A stretch of DNA of 46,267 nucleotides from Ruminococcaceae bacterium UBA3818 (GTDB lineage: Bacteria; Bacillota; Clostridia; Oscillospirales; Ruminococcaceae). The notes under the pieces are model-generated. The model saw nothing but the letters and a program-made list of their open reading frames with translations. It was not told where the DNA came from and searched no databases. A program made the translations under genes and the position numbers. The stretch is taken from contig DFDW01000014.1 in the NCBI GenBank assembly GCA_002369315.1, positions 26,821 to 73,087 of the forward strand, in the 5' to 3' direction. The number at the start of each line of letters is the position of its first letter. The stretch's first letter is position 1. Below, one piece after another: positions 1-8,235 of this stretch.

Positions 1-779
1 CCGCAGCCGATGTAGACGACGATATCCGCTTCCGCCCATTTTGCCAGCTGGTGCTGTACTACGGTTTTGCCGGAGCCGAAAGGTCCCGGTACGGCCGCAA
101 CGCCGCCTTTGGCGATGGGGAACAGGGTGTCGATAACGCGCTGTCCGGTGACCAGGGGCATATCCGGCGGAAGTTTTTCTTTATAGGGACGGCCTTTGCG
201 GACAGGCCAGCTCTGCATCAGGCTCAGAGCCGATTCGCCGCCGTTTTCGTTTTCAATGACCGCTACGGTCTGGGTAACGGTAAAATCGCCCTCTTCAATG
301 GATTTAACCGTTCCGATGATGCCGTTTGGCACCATGATTTTATGAGAAACAATTTTGGTTTCCTGTACCGAACCGATGATATCGCCGCCGGTCACTTTGT
401 CGCCCGCCTTGACGGAAGGAACAAAATGCCAGGATTTTTCACGGTTCAAAGACGGAACCTCCACGCCGCGCTGTAGATTGTTTCCGGAAACCGCCATAAT
501 CGTTTCCAGTGGGCGCTGGATGCCGTCGAAAATGCTGCCGATGAGTCCCGGACCCAGTTCAACGCTCAGCGGAGCGCCGGTGGACTCTACGGGTTCGCCG
601 GGTCCCAGTCCGGAGGTCTCTTCGTAGACCTGTACCGAGGCCTGGTCTCCGTGAATTTCGATGATCTCGCCGATCAGGCGCTGATCGCTGACGCGGCAAA
701 CATCGTACATATTCGCGTCGCGCATACCTTGGGCGATGACCAGAGGCCCGGCAACTTTCTTAATGGTACCTTTGCTCAT
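1..779 (-). CDS. atpA: V-type ATP synthase subunit A, N-terminal part (runs off left edge)
   Basis: Catalytic nucleotide-binding subunit of the peripheral V1 head of a bacterial V/A-type ATPase, which couples ATP hydrolysis or synthesis to ion flow. About 259 N-terminal residues are visible of a family length near 590. It begins MSKGTIKKVAGPLVIA, the usual N-terminal beta-barrel. The bulge domain characteristic of A subunits spans roughly residues 115-190. The P-loop GPFGSGKT lies at residues 232-239, just before the window edge. It is the last visible gene of a minus-strand operon, 21 bases after subunit F; subunits B and D would be expected beyond the edge. The family assignment is very secure. 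Confidence 0.97.
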   Translation of the reverse strand, partial: MSKGTIKKVAGPLVIAQGMRDANMYDVCRVSDQRLIGEIIEIHGDQASVQVYEETSGLGPGEPVESTGAPLSVELGPGLIGSIFDGIQRPLETIMAVSGNNLQRGVEVPSLNREKSWHFVPSVKAGDKVTGGDIIGSVQETKIVSHKIMVPNGIIGTVKSIEEGDFTVTQTVAVIENENGGESALSLMQSWPVRKGRPYKEKLPPDMPLVTGQRVIDTLFPIAKGGVAAVPGPFGSGKTVVQHQLAKWAEADIVVYIGC

Positions 780-800
780 GTATTTTCACCTGCTTTTTCG

Positions 801-1124
801 TTAATTATCATTGCCGAAAATGATGTCGGAGCCAACAGCCTGCTCCACCGAGCGTTTTACGCCGGCGATCCCACGGCCGGTATTACCGGACACACCGGGG
901 ATCAGGATAATGGCGGGCAGCCGCTGGGAGCGGTAACGGTCCAGCTCCTCGTCAATCTCGGCGGCCAGTGCCTCCGTAATATAAATGACCGCGTAATTTC
1001 CCTCTGCCAGGCGGCGCAGGGTGCGGATCGCCTCGGTAGGGTCGTAGACAGGGTAAGTATCCAGACCCAGCGCGGCAAACCCGTAAATGCTGTCGCGGTC
1101 GCCTAAAACTGCAATCTTATACAT
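801..1124 (-). CDS. atpF: V-type ATP synthase subunit F
   Basis: Small central-stalk subunit of the V1 sector, 107 residues, the usual length. It opens MYKIAVLGDRDSIYGFAALG, the Rossmann-like start of this family, and has the typical run AVIYITEALA near residue 47. The start codon lies inside the end of the subunit C gene (8-base overlap), which suggests translational coupling. The order C-F-A matches known bacterial V-ATPase operons. The assignment rests on motif and synteny together. Confidence 0.95.
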   Translation of the reverse strand: MYKIAVLGDRDSIYGFAALGLDTYPVYDPTEAIRTLRRLAEGNYAVIYITEALAAEIDEELDRYRSQRLPAIILIPGVSGNTGRGIAGVKRSVEQAVGSDIIFGNDN

Positions 1125-2091
1125 ACATTTCCCTTAACCTTTCCCGGATTGCGTCGTCCGAAAGTCCGTTTCGTTTCCCGGACAGAAGGATGCGGACGGT
1201 TTTGATCTCGTTTTCTCTTGCCAGCAGCCACGCGGCCAGCGGGCCGATGGTGGACGTTTCATATTTTTGCGGCCGGATTTTTTCAATCAGCCGGTTGTCA
1301 CACCAGCGCTCAAATGCCGAAGCGGACTGAACCAGCGCATCTGCCGCGCCAGCATAGTCTGTGCGGGTCAGATACGCGGTAATGGCCTCGAAACTTTCCA
1401 CCGCAGCCTGCGCCAGCAGGGAAACATCGAGCGTATCGCATTCAGCCAGCGCCCGCTGGATAAAATCCAGAGATTTTCCGGTTTTCTGGCAGCGGACAGC
1501 GGTTTTGATGTCAGCGGTGGCCACCGTGTGTTCTGCGTAAAATTCAAGCAGCGGATCATCGGAGGTTTTACCGGCTTTCAAAATCGCCTCCAACGCGGCT
1601 TTGTCGATGATCACATCGCAAAGCTGACCGTCCCCGGTCTCGCGCAGAGCGCTCATCGCTTCTTCTGCGGCGGCGCCCATTTCGGCGGGAAGAGCGGAAA
1701 AGTCATGCTCCTCTGCCGCCCGGCGAAAAACAGCCGGATCGATTGTTCCGTTGGAGTTGTAGATGTCCGCCCCGTGGGAGGGCGCATAATTTTCCTTGAT
1801 CGCCGCTTTGAGGTTGTGATAGTCGTTGGCGTATAAAAACACGTCAAAAACGCTCATGTCCTCTACCAACTCCCGCAGTTGCGCCCAGGTTTTGCTGCGC
1901 TCTTCCTCTAAAAGAGATTCGGGCGTTTGATTGGCGGAGCCATTGCCCCATCCTTTTTCGTTGAGCATGCGCAGGCACTCTTCATAGGTTTTGCAGGCCA
2001 TCAGCTGTTCCAGGGCGGGGGAGCCGAAGCATAAAAGCTCCTTGGCGCGGATCCGGGCTACCGCATAGATATAATCGGGTTTCGCCATCAT
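1117..2091 (-). CDS. atpC: V-type ATP synthase subunit C (AC39/d family)
   Basis: Subunit linking the central stalk of V1 to the membrane c-ring, 324 residues, family PF01992. It starts MMAKPDYIYAVARIRAKE, the classic opening of bacterial C subunits. It is mainly alpha-helical and ends REMYV. Two adjacent ATG codons exist; the ribosome site GGAGG lies 4 bases before the first and 7 before the second, so the true start could be 2088. It sits between subunits E and F and its 3' end overlaps the F start by 8 bases. Confidence 0.94.
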   Translation of the reverse strand: MMAKPDYIYAVARIRAKELLCFGSPALEQLMACKTYEECLRMLNEKGWGNGSANQTPESLLEEERSKTWAQLRELVEDMSVFDVFLYANDYHNLKAAIKENYAPSHGADIYNSNGTIDPAVFRRAAEEHDFSALPAEMGAAAEEAMSALRETGDGQLCDVIIDKAALEAILKAGKTSDDPLLEFYAEHTVATADIKTAVRCQKTGKSLDFIQRALAECDTLDVSLLAQAAVESFEAITAYLTRTDYAGAADALVQSASAFERWCDNRLIEKIRPQKYETSTIGPLAAWLLARENEIKTVRILLSGKRNGLSDDAIRERLREMYV

Positions 2092-2100
2092 CCAACCTCC

Positions 2101-2697
2101 TTATTGGAACAGAAATTCCTGAACTTTATCCTGCAAGGCCTCCTGGCTGGCATAAAACATCGCTTCGAACGAACAGTTTTCCTCGATTCCGTCGTAATCC
2201 AGCACAAAGCCGCCGTCAATGGGGCGGGTGCTGCCGGACAGCGAAAGCGCCGCGCCGGGAATTGCCTGTACGGCGGACTGCAGCTGCGCGTCAAAATCCT
2301 TGGGCGCACGGGCGAGGTCTTTTTCGTTTAAAATCAGTTTTCCCTGCTGGGGAAGGGCAAATCTGCCTGCCATTTTGAAAATCAGGCTGAAATACGCCGC
2401 GTCGTCCAGCGCCAGAAGAGACTCCCGGGCAGACTGGATGGTTTCACGAATCATCTGCTGCTTGGCGGACAGCAGAGCCTGCCGCTGCTTGAGCGCGGCG
2501 CCTGACTGGGCGTGGGCGGCAATTGCCTGCGCCTGTGCCTGGGTGTCCGCCTGAATTTGTGCAGTCTGCTCTTCCCGCTGTAGTTTTGCCGACGCCAGGA
2601 TCTTGGACGCTTCTTCTTCCGCCGCAGCCTTGGCTTTTTGAGCGTTGGCTTTGGCGTCGTCAATGATTTGGGTGGTAATTTTCTCTAATCCTGTCAT
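2101..2697 (-). CDS. atpE: V-type ATP synthase subunit E
   Basis: Peripheral-stalk (stator) subunit, 198 residues from the start MTGLEKITTQII. The N-terminal half is a long Ala/Lys/Glu/Gln-rich coiled coil (about residues 8-105), followed by a globular C-terminal part that binds the V1 head. An upstream in-frame ATG at 2745 was rejected, because AAGGAGAG sits just before the 2697 ATG and the family begins here. It lies between the proteolipid gene and subunit C in the expected operon order. Subunit E pairs with the small G/H coiled-coil subunit encoded first in this operon. Confidence 0.92.
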   Translation of the reverse strand: MTGLEKITTQIIDDAKANAQKAKAAAEEEASKILASAKLQREEQTAQIQADTQAQAQAIAAHAQSGAALKQRQALLSAKQQMIRETIQSARESLLALDDAAYFSLIFKMAGRFALPQQGKLILNEKDLARAPKDFDAQLQSAVQAIPGAALSLSGSTRPIDGGFVLDYDGIEENCSFEAMFYASQEALQDKVQEFLFQ

Positions 2698-2749
2698 ATG
2701 CCGGCTCTCCTTATTATCGTATTGGGGATTTGCTTCATAAGGCAAGCCG

Positions 2750-3232
2750 TTAGATGTTCAGACCGCCGATACCGGAAACAGCCAGGATGGAAACCAGCAG
2801 CGCCAGGATGGCGTAGGTCTCGACCATCGCGGCGAAGATGATAGCCTTAGAGGACTGGTCGGGGCGTTTGGCAACCAGGGAAATACCAGAGATAGCAGCC
2901 TTACCCTGTTTAATCGCAGACAGGTAACCAACAATCGCCATAGGCAGGCAGCCGAGGAAGTACAAAAGGCCTTTCTGCCAGCTCAGATCCGCGGAACCGC
3001 CGAGGATACCGATCTGAGACAGGGTGATGAAAGCGATCAGCAGGCCGTAGATGCCCTGCGTACCGGGCAGCAGCTGCAGGATCAGCACTTTACCGAATTT
3101 AGAGGGGTCGTCGCTGCAGACACCGGCAGCGGCCTCGCCGCACATGCCAACCGCTTTTGCCGAGCCGATACCGGCCACCAGAGCAGAGATGATAGCTCCT
3201 GCGAGTGCGAAAATAATACCCAGATTATTCAT
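2750..3232 (-). CDS. atpK: V-type ATP synthase subunit K (proteolipid c-ring, double hairpin)
   Basis: Membrane rotor-ring subunit, 160 residues forming four transmembrane helices (two fused hairpins). The sequence LPGTQGIYG lies at residues 55-63 and AAMVETYAIL near 134-143. The ion-binding glutamate is E138. Residues L55, T58, Q59 and Q109 match the sodium ligands known in Enterococcus hirae NtpK (L61, T64, Q65, Q110, E139), so sodium coupling is inferred. The start chosen is the ATG at 3232, preceded by AGGAGG; a GTG-started extension upstream is coding sequence of subunit I. The gap to subunit I is one base. Confidence 0.95.
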   Translation of the reverse strand: MNNLGIIFALAGAIISALVAGIGSAKAVGMCGEAAAGVCSDDPSKFGKVLILQLLPGTQGIYGLLIAFITLSQIGILGGSADLSWQKGLLYFLGCLPMAIVGYLSAIKQGKAAISGISLVAKRPDQSSKAIIFAAMVETYAILALLVSILAVSGIGGLNI

Positions 3233-3233
3233 A

Positions 3234-5252
3234 TTAAAAGTCCTCCTTGATATTGTAATATTGTGTATGAACGGCAAACGGCCGGAATGCCCTGCCGCCT
3301 CCCTCATAAAACTTACCGAAAAATTCAACGAACTGCAGCCGGTTGGTATGGACATACGCACCCAGCAGGTTGATTGCCAGATTCAGTGTATGGCCGATAA
3401 AGAATACCAAAATAAATACAATGGCGCCGACCACACCGCCGCCCAGCATGCTGCCCATGGAGTTGACGACCGTGGCGATAACACCGGTGGCCAGGCCCAG
3501 CGCCAGCAAGCGGGAATAGGAGAGAATGTCAGACAGATAACCTGTTACGCCGTACAATCCGTAAGCGCCTTTTAAAAGCCGCTTGAAAGGGCTGCGGGAT
3601 TCCCGGCCGGCGGTAAGCAGAATACCGACCGCACCAACGCCCGCCACGGCGATGCCAATGGTGCCTGCCAGAGTCGGCAGGATAAAGTTCAGCTGCAAAA
3701 TACCCACAAACATCTGGTTGGAAAGGGCAAATACAATCAGCCCCGCCAGCAGCATGTACCAGAAGCCCACGTCATACAAGATATCCAGCCAGGCTTTCTG
3801 CCTGGCATATTGATATGCTTTCATGGCGAGGCCGGCGAACAGGTGGATGATGCCCATGAGCATGGAGAATACCAGCATTCGCATGGGTTCCTTGACCGGC
3901 TCAAACCAGATGGGGCGCAGGGCAATGTCGGGACGTCCGAAGAAAGTGGTGGCCACAACGCCCACCAGATCGCCGAAAAAGCTGCCGAACATAAAACCCC
4001 AGAAAGCGGTGGAAATGCCGCAGTAGAAAAACATTTGCAGGGTTTTTCGCATGCCGCTCTCCATATTTTTGAATTTTAACAGTGCAAATCCGCAGCCAAT
4101 GACCATCAAAAGGCCGTAAGCCGCGTCGGATAGCATCAGCCCGAACAGAACATAGTAGAAAACTGACATGACCGAACAGGGGTCTACCTCTCCCCGGCCC
4201 GGCAGGCCAAAGGATTCGAGTACGCCCTCCACCGGCGCGGAGAAAGCGTTGTTCTCCAGCACAACCGGAGGATCCACAGACGGATCACAGTCAGACAGCT
4301 CCACCGATAGGTCGAACCGGTTTTCCAGCTCGGTTTTCAGATCATCCGCCTTTTTGGCCAGGATGTATCCGGTGAGGATAAACGCCCGCTTGGACTGGGC
4401 AAGCTCGCTGATGACCTCGTATTTCTCCGAACGCATGGTAAAATAGTCAATGGTAAACTGAATATCTTCCCGCTGATCGGCAAAGGAGATGATTGTTTTC
4501 TCCGCCTGCTCGATTTCGCTTTGCGCTCGTGCGATCCGCTCATCCAGTTCCTGCTTGCGCTGTGCGGGCGAGTGCTTGGTGGGGTTGGAAGGCTGTGCGA
4601 ATCCGATGCTGCGCAGCGCCTCTTCCACCTGTTCGGCCCCGTCCTTATGGCAAAGGACAAACACGCAGGTCTGATTTTGCGAGGAACTGACGATTTCCGC
4701 GTGTACGGGGGGCAGCTCGGGATTTTGCTGGGCCAATCCGGTCAGGACCGCTTCCAGGTCCATGCCGCCCGGCAGGGTGCCGATAAACGTGCGGGTCCGG
4801 CTGGTGCCTTTAAAGCGCATGGAAAGATCCAGCCCCAGCCAGGGCTGCAGCGCTTCGAGCTGACCTTCCAGCTTGGCGATTTCCGATTTGCTTTCCGCGA
4901 TGGAGCGGGACAGTGCCGTGATCTGGTAAACCGTTTCCATAACCGCATCGTATTTTTTGGCGAATGCGTCATAATCCCGGCCGGTTTTCAATCCACGTCC
5001 CTCCAGCGAAGCGAGCATGGATTTCTTTTCCGGCGCATATTGGTTCAAGATCTCCAGCGCAGAAGCGGCAGCAGTGATGTTTTTCTGAAAAACGGAGCGG
5101 TTGGCGGAAGTGTCGGTGCGGGAAAAAACACTGTCTTCCGGCAGAACAGAATCCACCTCGACCACGCCGCGCCGCTGCAGCAGCTCCAGTACCGGTTTGC
5201 GGTCTTTTTTCAATGCACAGATGTTAATACGTTTCATCTGCAGTACCGCCAT
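3234..5252 (-). CDS. atpI: V-type ATP synthase subunit I (a subunit)
   Basis: Large membrane stator subunit forming the ion half-channels, 672 residues (family usually 630-700). The N-terminal half (about 1-330) is cytoplasmic and coiled, starting MAVLQMKRINICALKK. The C-terminal half has about seven or eight membrane helices, including YVLFGLMLSDAAYG near 368-381 and LSYSRLLALGLATGVIA, the conserved helix with the essential arginine that faces the c-ring glutamate. The ribosome site AAAGGAGG precedes the ATG at 5252. It overlaps nothing but ends one base from the proteolipid start. Confidence 0.96.
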   Translation of the reverse strand: MAVLQMKRINICALKKDRKPVLELLQRRGVVEVDSVLPEDSVFSRTDTSANRSVFQKNITAAASALEILNQYAPEKKSMLASLEGRGLKTGRDYDAFAKKYDAVMETVYQITALSRSIAESKSEIAKLEGQLEALQPWLGLDLSMRFKGTSRTRTFIGTLPGGMDLEAVLTGLAQQNPELPPVHAEIVSSSQNQTCVFVLCHKDGAEQVEEALRSIGFAQPSNPTKHSPAQRKQELDERIARAQSEIEQAEKTIISFADQREDIQFTIDYFTMRSEKYEVISELAQSKRAFILTGYILAKKADDLKTELENRFDLSVELSDCDPSVDPPVVLENNAFSAPVEGVLESFGLPGRGEVDPCSVMSVFYYVLFGLMLSDAAYGLLMVIGCGFALLKFKNMESGMRKTLQMFFYCGISTAFWGFMFGSFFGDLVGVVATTFFGRPDIALRPIWFEPVKEPMRMLVFSMLMGIIHLFAGLAMKAYQYARQKAWLDILYDVGFWYMLLAGLIVFALSNQMFVGILQLNFILPTLAGTIGIAVAGVGAVGILLTAGRESRSPFKRLLKGAYGLYGVTGYLSDILSYSRLLALGLATGVIATVVNSMGSMLGGGVVGAIVFILVFFIGHTLNLAINLLGAYVHTNRLQFVEFFGKFYEGGGRAFRPFAVHTQYYNIKEDF

Positions 5253-5288
5253 AGTATAAGAGGCCTCCTTTCTGGATAATCGTAAGTG

Positions 5289-5597
5289 CTAAATCAATTC
5301 GGATAGGATCATCCGGATGGCTTCCTCTTTCTTGGCTGCGGCGTTTTCGCGCATTGTCTGAATCTCAGACTCCGCGTCGACAACCGCCTGTGCCAGCGTC
5401 TCATCCGCTTTCCGGCGTGCCTGCTGCAGAACCTGCTGACTGTCGGCGCGGGCTTTGGCCAGCGCTTCGTCCGTTTCCGCCTTCGCCTGGCTGCGGGCCT
5501 GCGCTAAAAGAGAAGAGCATTCCACCGATGCCTGCTGCTCGATCTGGTCCGCTTTTTGTTCCGCGTCCCGGATTGCCTGAATTGTATCCTGTCCCAT
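5289..5597 (-). CDS. V-type ATP synthase subunit G/H (peripheral stalk coiled coil)
   Basis: A 102-residue, almost entirely coiled-coil protein rich in Ala, Gln, Glu and Lys (MGQDTIQAIRDAEQKADQIE...). It is the first gene of the V-ATPase operon, directly upstream of subunit I, the place occupied by the small stator subunit (called G, H or NtpF) in other firmicutes. This subunit pairs with subunit E to form the peripheral stalk. Low-complexity coiled coils align poorly, so the call depends largely on position and length. A candidate promoter lies about 100 bases upstream. Confidence 0.85.
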   Translation of the reverse strand: MGQDTIQAIRDAEQKADQIEQQASVECSSLLAQARSQAKAETDEALAKARADSQQVLQQARRKADETLAQAVVDAESEIQTMRENAAAKKEEAIRMILSELI

Positions 5598-5693
5598 TTT
5601 ATCACCACGCTTTGATTTGATTTAAAAGTAGAGACATCGCCCATTTCATAGGACGATTATGAAAAAAAGAGTATCAAATATCTCCAATTTATC

Positions 5694-5722
5694 ATTTTAC
5701 AGGAGATAGGAAGAAAAAACAA
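5694..5722 (-). promoter_or_regulatory. Candidate sigma-A promoter of the V-ATPase operon
   Basis: Read on the minus strand, TTGTTT (5722-5717) and TAAAAT (5699-5694) are separated by 17 bases, in a very AT-rich stretch about 100 bases before the first ATPase gene. The match is moderate. No terminator is obvious between the aldehyde dehydrogenase stop at 5842 and this site, so read-through is possible. Confidence 0.4.
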
Positions 5723-5841
5723 CAAAATCCCCAACAAAAATGGAAAAGTGGGATATTTTTGGAAGAGTAACGGCAAAAGAACCATAATTTTTGGTAAAAA
5801 TGTATAATTGTTAAAAAATACACGGGTAAAAACTGTTAAAA

Positions 5842-7218
5842 TTAAAACAAATCCATCACCTTTTCCACCCAGGTCAGTTTTTTGCCCGTATAGGGCGGAT
5901 ACCGCAAAGACGGCTCTGCCTGCCCCAATCGGTGATAGCATCCCTGCAGATGGGAAAAGGTTAAAAATCCGTAGACTCCATGGCTTTCTCCGGTGCCGCT
6001 TTTGCCGATGCCGCCGAAAGGCAGATAGGGGGAAGCCAGGTGCAGCACCGTGTCATTGATGCAGCATCCGCCGTAAGAAAAACCGCTTTGCAGCACTTTT
6101 AACGCCTGTTTGTCCTTTGAGAAAAAATAGGCAGCCAGCGGCTGGGGATTTTTTTGCACAATCCCGATCGCTTCTTCTAGGGTATCGAAAGGCAGGACCG
6201 GCAGGATAGGGCCGAAAATTTCCTCCCGCATCACCGGAGAGTCCAGGTCGGGATGATCCACCAGCGTAGGGGAGAGACGGAGCGTTTGGGAATCGGTTTC
6301 GCGGCCGAATAGGATTTGGCATCCCTCCAAAAGGCGCAGAAGGCGCTGATAATGGGCGTTGTTGATAATATGCCCATAATCGGGGCTGGCCAGCGGATTC
6401 ACCCCGAGAAATTCTTCCAGTGCCGCCCGGCACTGCCGGATAAACACCTCTTTTACCGAACGCTGAACCAGCACATAATCCGGCGCCACACAAGTCTGCC
6501 CGCAGTTGAGGATTTTACCCCACATGATCCGGCGGGCGGCCGCTTTCAAATCGGCGGAAGCGTCTACGATACAGGGGCTTTTTCCGCCCAGTTCCAGCGT
6601 GACCGGCGTCAGGTTTTGGGCCGCCGCGGCCAGGACTTTTTGCCCCACCGCCGCGCTGCCGGTAAAAAAGATTTTATCAAAAGAAAGGGCGGTAAGCGCG
6701 GCGGCGGTATTTCCATCTCCCAGGCAGACCGAAACATATTCGGGAGAGAACAGCTCCTCCAGCAGCTCACAGATGGCCAGCGCCGTTTGTCCCGCCAGTT
6801 CAGACGGCTTGACGACTGCGCAGTTCCCGGCCGCCAAAGCGCTGATCAGTGGGGAAAGGCACAACTGGAACGGGTAATTCCATGGGGCAAGAATCAAAAC
6901 CGAACCATAAGGGACAGGCGCAAGGTGCTGGCTGCCCGGCCAATGGCTCAAAGGCGTTACGGCTGTTTTGCCGCGGGCCCATTTTTTCAAGTGGCGGCGC
7001 GCAAAACGCAGCTCGTTTAAAACAACAGCGATTTCAGTGGAGTAGGCTTCCTGCCGCGATTTTCCCAGGTCCCGGGCCAGTGCGTCTTCAATTTGTTCCC
7101 GGCGGTTTCGGATCGCGCCCTCCAGCAAAGAGAGGACTTCCCGTCGGTAAGAAACCGGCAAGGTAGCTCCGCTGCGAAAAAAATCCTGTTGGCTTTGTAA
7201 AATCGATTGATAATTCAT
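5842..7218 (-). CDS. NAD(P)-dependent aldehyde dehydrogenase (ALDH3-like class)
   Basis: Oxidises aldehydes to carboxylic acids in the cytoplasm; 458 residues, the short class-3-like length. Visible landmarks are APWNYP (N114) at 111-116, the cofactor motif FTGSAAVG at 185-192, ELGGKSP with general base E209, and the nucleophile C243 in NCGQTCVAPDY. The C-terminal region has LPFGGIGKSGTG and KKLTWVEKVMD. It lies 124 bases downstream of, and codirectional with, a GntR regulator, so it may be the regulated target; this is inference from position. The substrate cannot be told from sequence. Confidence 0.93.
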   Translation of the reverse strand: MNYQSILQSQQDFFRSGATLPVSYRREVLSLLEGAIRNRREQIEDALARDLGKSRQEAYSTEIAVVLNELRFARRHLKKWARGKTAVTPLSHWPGSQHLAPVPYGSVLILAPWNYPFQLCLSPLISALAAGNCAVVKPSELAGQTALAICELLEELFSPEYVSVCLGDGNTAAALTALSFDKIFFTGSAAVGQKVLAAAAQNLTPVTLELGGKSPCIVDASADLKAAARRIMWGKILNCGQTCVAPDYVLVQRSVKEVFIRQCRAALEEFLGVNPLASPDYGHIINNAHYQRLLRLLEGCQILFGRETDSQTLRLSPTLVDHPDLDSPVMREEIFGPILPVLPFDTLEEAIGIVQKNPQPLAAYFFSKDKQALKVLQSGFSYGGCCINDTVLHLASPYLPFGGIGKSGTGESHGVYGFLTFSHLQGCYHRLGQAEPSLRYPPYTGKKLTWVEKVMDLF

Positions 7219-7342
7219 ATGCCCCTCCGCGTCTGTCTATAGCATGCTCCGAGCGCAGCTGGCGACTTATATTGATCCAGCAGATCGTTATCGTTCTTCT
7301 TGTATTTTGCCGCCTTTTCCATCCAATCAGTCTGAATGTTTG

Positions 7343-8050
7343 CTACAGAATCATTTTAAATTTATCCCCGACCACATACTGTACACAGCGGCAGCTGGGC
7401 ATGCCGTTTTGGTCGCTCAGTTCGCTGTTGATCAGCAAAAGGGGGTATTCTTTCTGTACAGCCAGGTAATGGGACATTTCATAAGAGGCAAAGGTGACCT
7501 CCAGCGAAATGCGGGATTTGGTGAACCAGACGCCGTATTTTTCCCGCAGAAGACCCAGCATGGAGCAATGGTTCAAATCCTCGTCGAGCAAAAAGGAAAA
7601 GAATTCGGGAAAATGGGAGATTTCCAGCTCTACCGGCACGCCGTCGGTGTAGCGGATGCGCTCGATCGCGATGATCTTCGCTCCGGGGCGAAGATCCAAA
7701 AAGGCGATGTCCTCTTCGGTTGGGTCCTTAATGACCGATTTGATGACCTTGGCGTCGGCTTTGCATCCGATTTCCCGGCACATATCGGTAAAGCTGCGGG
7801 CGGGAACGATATGATGGTTGTATTTTTTCTTGCAGACAAACGTACCTTTCCCCTGCTGGCGCAGCAGCAGATTTTCTTTTTCCAGTTGTTGCAGGGCGCC
7901 GCGCACCGTGTTGCGGCTGACATGGTACAACTCGCACAGTTCCAGCTCGGTGGGCAGCTTTTGTCCCTGTTTATAGCGGCCCGCGTGAATTTCTTCCTTC
8001 AGCAGTTCCGCCAATTGTTGGTACAAAGGAAGTTCCCCTTCAAAAGGCAT
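7343..8050 (-). CDS. GntR-family transcriptional regulator with UTRA effector domain
   Basis: DNA-binding regulator of 235 residues in the HutC subfamily. The N-terminal winged helix-turn-helix covers about residues 8-70 (PLYQQLAELLKEEI ... LPTELELCELYHVSRNTVR ... GKGTFV). The C-terminal UTRA ligand domain covers about 90-230, with the typical RYTDGVPVELE. UTRA regulators usually bind sugars, amino acids or related small molecules. It is followed codirectionally by the aldehyde dehydrogenase. Its upstream region carries repeated CGGAATGG elements and a TGGTA-N9-TACCA dyad overlapping a TATACT box, consistent with autoregulation. The effector is unknown. Confidence 0.93.
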   Translation of the reverse strand: MPFEGELPLYQQLAELLKEEIHAGRYKQGQKLPTELELCELYHVSRNTVRGALQQLEKENLLLRQQGKGTFVCKKKYNHHIVPARSFTDMCREIGCKADAKVIKSVIKDPTEEDIAFLDLRPGAKIIAIERIRYTDGVPVELEISHFPEFFSFLLDEDLNHCSMLGLLREKYGVWFTKSRISLEVTFASYEMSHYLAVQKEYPLLLINSELSDQNGMPSCRCVQYVVGDKFKMIL

Positions 8051-8109
8051 TGTTGTTGTCCTCCCCTTTCTCGATCTCGATCCTCTTGGATAAGGCTGAT
8101 TTCACGGCA

Positions 8110-8224
8110 CGGAATGGAACCTTTTCCAGTATCGGAATGGTACTTTTAGTATACCACAAAAAAGGAACGAAAAAAATAAAAAGCCCCGAAAAACGGAGCT
8201 TTTTCTATCTGGTTCGGAATGGTA
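8110..8224. promoter_or_regulatory. Direct repeats and dyad upstream of the GntR gene (candidate operators)
   Basis: Three direct copies of CGGAATGG(T/A)A lie at 8110-8119, 8133-8142 and 8215-8224. A dyad TGGTA-N9-TACCA spans 8138-8156 and covers a minus-strand TATACT (8154-8149) that could be the -10 box of the GntR gene. The third copy is beyond the terminator of the upstream YitT gene. Operator function is inferred from position and repetition only. Confidence 0.4.
8178..8207 (-). terminator. Intrinsic terminator of the YitT-family gene
   Basis: On the minus strand, AAAAAGCTCCG, a T-rich loop and CGGGGCTTTTT form a hairpin with one mismatch, followed by a T-rich run. It lies 29 bases after the stop of the gene ending at 8236. 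Confidence 0.75.
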
Positions 8225-8235
8225 TACGGCCAGAG

